Origin: Torulaspora globosa
Lineage: Eukaryota > Ascomycota > Saccharomycetes > Saccharomycetales > Saccharomycetaceae
Length of the DNA stretch: 64,000 nt
Direction: 5' to 3'
Assembly: GCF_014133895.1 (NCBI RefSeq)
Contig: NC_050730.1
Span: forward strand, 868,001-932,000
A program made the translations under genes and the position numbers. The notes under the pieces are model-generated. The model made no database searches and was not told the origin of the DNA. It saw only the letters and a list, made by a program, of their open reading frames with translations. Positions 59,973-64,000 of this stretch are shown piece by piece (position 1 is the first letter of the stretch; every line of letters starts with the position of its first letter).

Positions 59973-62147
59973 TCAGCTGGTGAGCTTATATTTTGAGCTC
60001 TTACAGTTACCGGTCAGAATATTCTTCGGGAAAGTGTAACCAGCCTCTTCCCAAGTCGTCAGATTAGGATTCATGTATGCATTCAGGTGTGCTTGGATAT
60101 AGTCATAGGTTGGGTGACTGGCGGGGTCGCAGGTCATATCCACCGAACCGTTGGGTTGATATATTCTCACGTAATCAATAGACATAGTCACAGGGAAGAA
60201 GATGTATTGCCAATCGATATAGGCCCAGTTGTTTGAAATACCTAAGTTCATCACGATGGACATTGGTTCCTTACTGATTCGTCTCCAGTTGATGTTGCCG
60301 TTTGGATGCAATGCCTTGGCGTAAAGAGTATAAGTAGGCACGTCTCCGACGAACCAACGGATGTACCCATCCTCGTCATCGTTCAGATACTCGTAAGCGT
60401 ATTTTTGGAACTTGCCTGCGTTGGGACCAAATTCATACCACGAAGTGTTAAGGGTGGTAATTGCTGAGACTGCTTGCTGGACTGGACCACCGCAGTAAGT
60501 ATTCATAGATGTTGTGGTGAAATTATAGATCTCAATAAAATCATAATCTGGAATATACCAGATGTCAAATGGAGCGATTTGATAAGATTGAGATGCAACA
60601 CCGACACCCAGGTGAGTATCGGCCTCAGCTTCCAAAATATCGATTTCTGGGGCGCCTCTACCCGTTCCTTGATTTGGATGATCTTCACCATCACAAGTAC
60701 AAATACTCAGTCTCTGGCCAGGTAAGTACGAAATACCATCGGGAGAACTTTGATTCGGCGTAATACCAGCATCACACGAATCATACGAATAAGGCCAAAC
60801 ACCTTCAGATGTGGCTGTGTAGCCCGGACGCGCAAGATTACCAATTGACCACAAACCAGGCCACAAACCAGTGACACGTCCGTAATTTGGCAAGTTTGCT
60901 GAGATTTCTAAGACGCCTTGAGTGAAACATAGTTTGTTCCAACTTTGAACCATTCCGGAACGGTAGTACAACTCATGGTTCTTGAACGCATCCATTCGAA
61001 ATTGTAAGGTACCGTTCTGGGTCGTCACCGCATCAGGACTATACCACTCTAAATCGTGCGTAGCAGCATAATGGATGTCGGGTGCGGTCCAGAATTGGTC
61101 ATCACCTTCATAAAATGTCCTTCCTACGTCATTGAACTCATCTGAAAACGTGAGTTGCCAGTATGAGCCGTCCTTGGCCTGTCTCGTCATCGCGCTGGAT
61201 GGAGTGTCTGGATCAATCAAACTCGTTCTAATTGCTGAAAGCTGTGGATATTCGTAGTCAGTTAAGAAGAAAACGACCTCATCTTGCTTATGATGCGTAA
61301 CACCGGTGAAAGTCAAAGTCGGCACAACGATGAAAATAACCATCGCGCCCAAGAATAGCCCCAATACGCCGACAAGTCCACCAAAGGATCTTTTACTCAT
61401 GTGTTTGAAATCATCGACAAATCGCCTCCTATCCAATCTTGCTTCTTCCTCTGGGTCTGGATTGTGCAAATAGTCATCTTCTTCTTTCTCCTCCATCAAT
61501 AGCGGGAACGACGATGCCGGATAGCCGCCAAACGGCGAAAAGTCCTGCTCACCAAGGAAAGGATTTGATGAAATCGATGAGCTGGAGACATTGCCAGCCG
61601 ACGAAGAGGCCGACACCGGAGGAACGTGCCCGTGCGCCGGGTTGTTCAGCTGCGCCATCGAAGTAACCCTGGAGCTAACCAGCGGATACCTATCGTATTC
61701 CGGTGGGGACAGTATATCGTTGGCGGAGAGACCAGTGTTCAAAGACGTAGACGATGGTAGTGCCTTGGAAGGATTCAACCGTGTGTTATCACGTGCTGAC
61801 GATCCAAGACCTCCCTGCGATGAACCGCGGCCATTCCTCGAGTAGTAGCCCTTGTAGTCCGATATCCGGCTGTTTCCCTGGGCCTGGTGTTGGAAGGTGT
61901 TGTGTATCAACGACGTTTCGCTATTCTCCCTCGCCTCGTAATGTATCGACGAGGAAGAAGAATCTGTGTTCCCGCGGCCTCCATGCTGGTCGCCACGCCC
62001 AAGCAACCCATTCTCCTCTTCTTCGCTGCCCAAAAACGGGTTCTGATTGGTGAACGAACGAGAGCCATTTCTGTTATCGTCGTCAGCCGAAGTTCCCAGC
62101 CCGTCGTTGCTGCTACTGCCGTTGTAAGTCAAGTTCCTTACCGACAT
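59973..62147 (-). CDS. KRE6: Beta-1,6-glucan synthesis protein Kre6
   Basis: Kre6 is a type II membrane glycosidase-like protein of the ER and secretory pathway required for cell-wall beta-1,6-glucan. The product has 724 aa (S. cerevisiae 720). A long Ser/Gly/Asn-rich cytosolic tail (residues about 1-245) precedes one membrane helix (GGLVGVLGLFLGAMVIFIVV). The lumenal GH16-type domain has the catalytic motif EIDILEAEAD (here GAPEIDILEAE) and YWQLTFSDEFNDVGRTFYEGDDQFW near its start. Several N-glycosylation sites are present. As the pre-duplication gene it stands for both KRE6 (YPR159W) and SKN1 (YGR143W). Confidence 0.97.
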   Translation of the reverse strand: MSVRNLTYNGSSSNDGLGTSADDDNRNGSRSFTNQNPFLGSEEEENGLLGRGDQHGGRGNTDSSSSSIHYEARENSETSLIHNTFQHQAQGNSRISDYKGYYSRNGRGSSQGGLGSSARDNTRLNPSKALPSSTSLNTGLSANDILSPPEYDRYPLVSSRVTSMAQLNNPAHGHVPPVSASSSAGNVSSSSISSNPFLGEQDFSPFGGYPASSFPLLMEEKEEDDYLHNPDPEEEARLDRRRFVDDFKHMSKRSFGGLVGVLGLFLGAMVIFIVVPTLTFTGVTHHKQDEVVFFLTDYEYPQLSAIRTSLIDPDTPSSAMTRQAKDGSYWQLTFSDEFNDVGRTFYEGDDQFWTAPDIHYAATHDLEWYSPDAVTTQNGTLQFRMDAFKNHELYYRSGMVQSWNKLCFTQGVLEISANLPNYGRVTGLWPGLWSIGNLARPGYTATSEGVWPYSYDSCDAGITPNQSSPDGISYLPGQRLSICTCDGEDHPNQGTGRGAPEIDILEAEADTHLGVGVASQSYQIAPFDIWYIPDYDFIEIYNFTTTSMNTYCGGPVQQAVSAITTLNTSWYEFGPNAGKFQKYAYEYLNDDEDGYIRWFVGDVPTYTLYAKALHPNGNINWRRISKEPMSIVMNLGISNNWAYIDWQYIFFPVTMSIDYVRIYQPNGSVDMTCDPASHPTYDYIQAHLNAYMNPNLTTWEEAGYTFPKNILTGNCKSSKYKLTS

Positions 62148-62754
62148 GGCAATAGTCTGATCCTAGCGAGTGTATACTGGCGTATCTTTCAAAAACCGAT
62201 ACTTGAAGGGAATGCGGCCAATATGGTCCTTTTCGCTTGCTTTCTTTCTCCTTAGCTCGCTCGCCCGCTCGCTCCTAGAGTACAAAGAAACCTTCAGGTC
62301 CACTATCAACCAATATCAATCAGAGATAAAGATTGAAACGATCGTAGGAAGGATCGGGAATATCGAATAAATCTCTTCTAGATGCAACCTTGATCTGAAA
62401 TGGCAAAGAAAAGCTAGAACTACTTCCAGAAGCTGTTTCCTTGACGATCAATCAATAGCTTAGCAGTAACTCCTGATCCTTCGACTACTCGAAGTATACA
62501 ACTCGGTGAAAAGACGTCCTGGTATTGCAGCTGTCCTTGATCTCTTCGAGGACTAATTTTTTTCATTCCTGTTTGGTGAAACGCCATTCCTTTTAGGTGA
62601 AATTTAGACGCGACGCCGAGCCTCGAACGGGAAACTAAATATAGTAGAAGTGTCGAAAATGAGCCCCGCCAGAGGCGATAGTCAAAGTGTCAGTGCCACT
62701 AATTGCAGACGCCAGATTTACATGCTGAAATATATAACGACCAAGCTGGAATAA
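62148..62754. other. KRE6 promoter and 3' flank of the SIS gene
   Basis: This 607-base stretch holds pyrimidine-rich sequence next to KRE6 (CTCGCTCGCCCGCTCGCTC near 62257-62275). No further gene or repeat family is recognisable. Confidence 0.4.
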
Positions 62755-63702
62755 TTAGATGGCAGCGGAAGACAAGATATCGTTCAAATACTGGTCAAAA
62801 GCTCCAGAGTTGCTTTTCTTCCATGCCCTGTAGTGAGACTGCACGACAACGGATGGAACTTGTTTCTTTCCATCCCAATCTATCCAATCGTAAAGGATCA
62901 CTGCCTGTAGGATGTCTAGCTCGCTCATGCCGCATCGTATCTTGGCTGCATCAACTATGGTCCTGGTTGGAGGCGGAGTGTTGGATCCGTTGGATCTTGT
63001 AGTCTCTCCGATTTTGCCTCCAGGGTGCATGACTTCGAAAACCTTGTTTCTAGTGGCCAAGTCACCGTTGCTGTGTGCCTGGCTCAGCGCCAGAGATAGA
63101 CAGTCGAGTACGATGAGCATAGAGGTGCTGGAGACAGTAGGGGCTTTCAACCCGTTTTGAACTTCGCACTCCTTGACCTTCTTCGGCACCAGCAAGCATT
63201 CGTCGCTCATGGAGCCAATCGTGCTGTGAGCTTCTGCAGTCACAGCTACTTTTTGGATCCGTCTGCCGTTTTCGCCATGCCAGATTTCCTTCTCGTCAAG
63301 ATATTTCAAGAGTTGGATGATCTCCTCGGTTTCACCGCTGGTGCTACAAGCCATAATGCAATCACCTTCTCCCACGGTCCCTATATCCCCGTGTAGCGCA
63401 TCCGTTGGATGCATCGATATCGAAGACATACCCATCGACTGCAACGTCGAGACAACTTTGTTAGCAATCTTCAAGGATTTACCACACCCGACGAAAATGA
63501 TCTTGTTTCTAGCTTTCAAGCAGTTGCAGAGCATTTGGATGATACGTCCCACAGATACAGCAGCATTCGCGTCGGTGTAGTAGTAGTCAACTAGACGGTC
63601 CACTTGGATAGAGTGGTGGGTGAGTAATGTTTTGAAGGAAGCGATTGAGGAGTTGATCACCGCATCAGTACAATAGTCCTTGGTCATGGTTTCACAAGCC
63701 AT
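62755..63702 (-). CDS. SIS-domain sugar-phosphate isomerase, KpsF/GutQ-like
   Basis: The 315-residue product resembles bacterial D-arabinose-5-phosphate isomerases (KdsD, KpsF, GutQ), which interconvert ribulose 5-phosphate and arabinose 5-phosphate. The SIS domain spans about residues 40-200: IIFVGCGKSLKIANKVVSTLQSMG is the phosphate-sugar binding start, HPTDALHGDIGTV matches the family HP-A-HGDLG block, and CSTSGETEEI the second. The typical C-terminal HPGGKIGE follows. The two CBS domains of the bacterial enzymes are missing, replaced by about 80 residues rich in Trp and Lys. I know of no S. cerevisiae counterpart. Other fungi (Candida, filamentous species) have similar proteins. The physiological role in a yeast that makes no lipopolysaccharide is not known to me. 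Confidence 0.88.
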   Translation of the reverse strand: MACETMTKDYCTDAVINSSIASFKTLLTHHSIQVDRLVDYYYTDANAAVSVGRIIQMLCNCLKARNKIIFVGCGKSLKIANKVVSTLQSMGMSSISMHPTDALHGDIGTVGEGDCIMACSTSGETEEIIQLLKYLDEKEIWHGENGRRIQKVAVTAEAHSTIGSMSDECLLVPKKVKECEVQNGLKAPTVSSTSMLIVLDCLSLALSQAHSNGDLATRNKVFEVMHPGGKIGETTRSNGSNTPPPTRTIVDAAKIRCGMSELDILQAVILYDWIDWDGKKQVPSVVVQSHYRAWKKSNSGAFDQYLNDILSSAAI

Positions 63703-63828
63703 TTGGCTCCAAAATCATCCAGCTGGACGATAGAAACGGTGCTTACACATCTTTATAATAGTTACAGCCCAAAGAGTCTGGTGGGTTTGCTATAACGCAG
63801 AAATCTGGGAGGGTGGGAAAAAATTTAA

Positions 63829-63901
63829 TGGACGAGTCCGGAGTCGAACCGAAGACCTCTCCCATGCTAAGGGAGCGCGCTACCAACTACGCCACACGCC
63901 C
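63829..63901 (-). tRNA. tRNA-Ala (AGC)
   Basis: This 73-nt cloverleaf starts GGGCGTG, has the D-arm TGGCGTAGTTGG, the anticodon stem-loop CTCCC-TTAGCAT-GGGAG with anticodon AGC, and the T-arm CGGTTCGACTCCG, and ends ACTCGTCC plus discriminator A. There is no intron. TGTTGGGG begins 3 bases upstream (63904) and could be an LTR end, but the window stops before this can be judged. Confidence 0.96.
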
Positions 63902-64000
63902 GTTGTTGGGGAAATTTATTTAATGAAAACTACATAGCCTGTTTTGGAATCGAGGGTACACAGGAAAGAGCTAGCAGATTTTTGGCTTCAAGACTTTTGT

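Overview
The window reads as nuclear DNA of a budding yeast of the family Saccharomycetaceae. About 34 protein genes, all apparently without introns, and nine tRNA genes are packed closely on both strands. Most proteins align by eye, often almost residue for residue, with Saccharomyces cerevisiae proteins (CYS4, HEM2, ERG24, DST1, OCH1, PPT1, MCM6, GPH1). Gene names, S. cerevisiae locus numbers and family lengths below are recalled from memory; no search was run.

Gene order shows a lineage that did not pass through the whole-genome duplication. Genes that S. cerevisiae keeps on two sister chromosome regions are interleaved here in one row. Positions 3.5-19.5 kb mix YGL037-YGL044 genes (PNC1, OCH1, HEM2, YGL041W-A, DST1, RNA15) with YGR152-YGR156 genes (RSR1, YGR153W, CYS4, PTI1). 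Positions 21.5-43.2 kb mix YDR492-498, YOL101-108 and YNL280-284 genes (IZH, MZM1, TPT1, RSM28, VPS3, PUF6, ITR, SEC20, a NDJ1 candidate, ERG24, HCH1, POP3, WSC, MRPL10, YOL107W, INO4). Positions 45.8-62.1 kb carry PPT1, then KEX1, ARO8, GPH1, MCM6 and KRE6 (YGL201-203 mixed with YPR159-160). Lachancea, Torulaspora or Zygosaccharomyces-like genera all fit; I cannot choose between them.

Layout: 1-2.9 kb holds a gene cut by the window edge and an unrecognised membrane protein. 3.5-6 kb holds NAD salvage (PNC1) and Golgi mannosylation (OCH1). A solo LTR sits beside tRNA-Ala at 6.4-6.8 kb. 7-19.5 kb holds a Ras-like bud-site GTPase, a tRNA-binding-domain protein, tRNA-Leu with an intron, a PITH-domain protein, heme and cysteine biosynthesis, an amino-acid permease, TFIIS, and the paralogues RNA15 and PTI1 side by side. 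20.5-43.2 kb holds membrane, mitochondrial, vesicle-traffic, inositol, sterol, RNase P and cell-wall-sensor genes. 42.2-45.7 kb is a tRNA-rich, gene-poor stretch around INO4, with two identical tRNA-Arg genes in inverted orientation and two identical tRNA-Asn genes. The right end carries protease, aromatic amino-acid, glycogen, replication and glucan genes, plus a bacterial-type sugar-phosphate isomerase (SIS family) that S. cerevisiae seems to lack.

Inositol regulation is the clearest cross-gene theme. The activator gene INO4 has a perfect inositol-response element (UASINO) 70 bp upstream, the inositol transporter gene has a 9/10 match, and a second perfect copy lies 2 kb from INO4. I found no new multi-gene system. 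The best leads are the INO4/tRNA inversion island, the RNA15-PTI1 tandem pair, the stand-alone arabinose-5-phosphate-isomerase-like gene and the LTR remnants.
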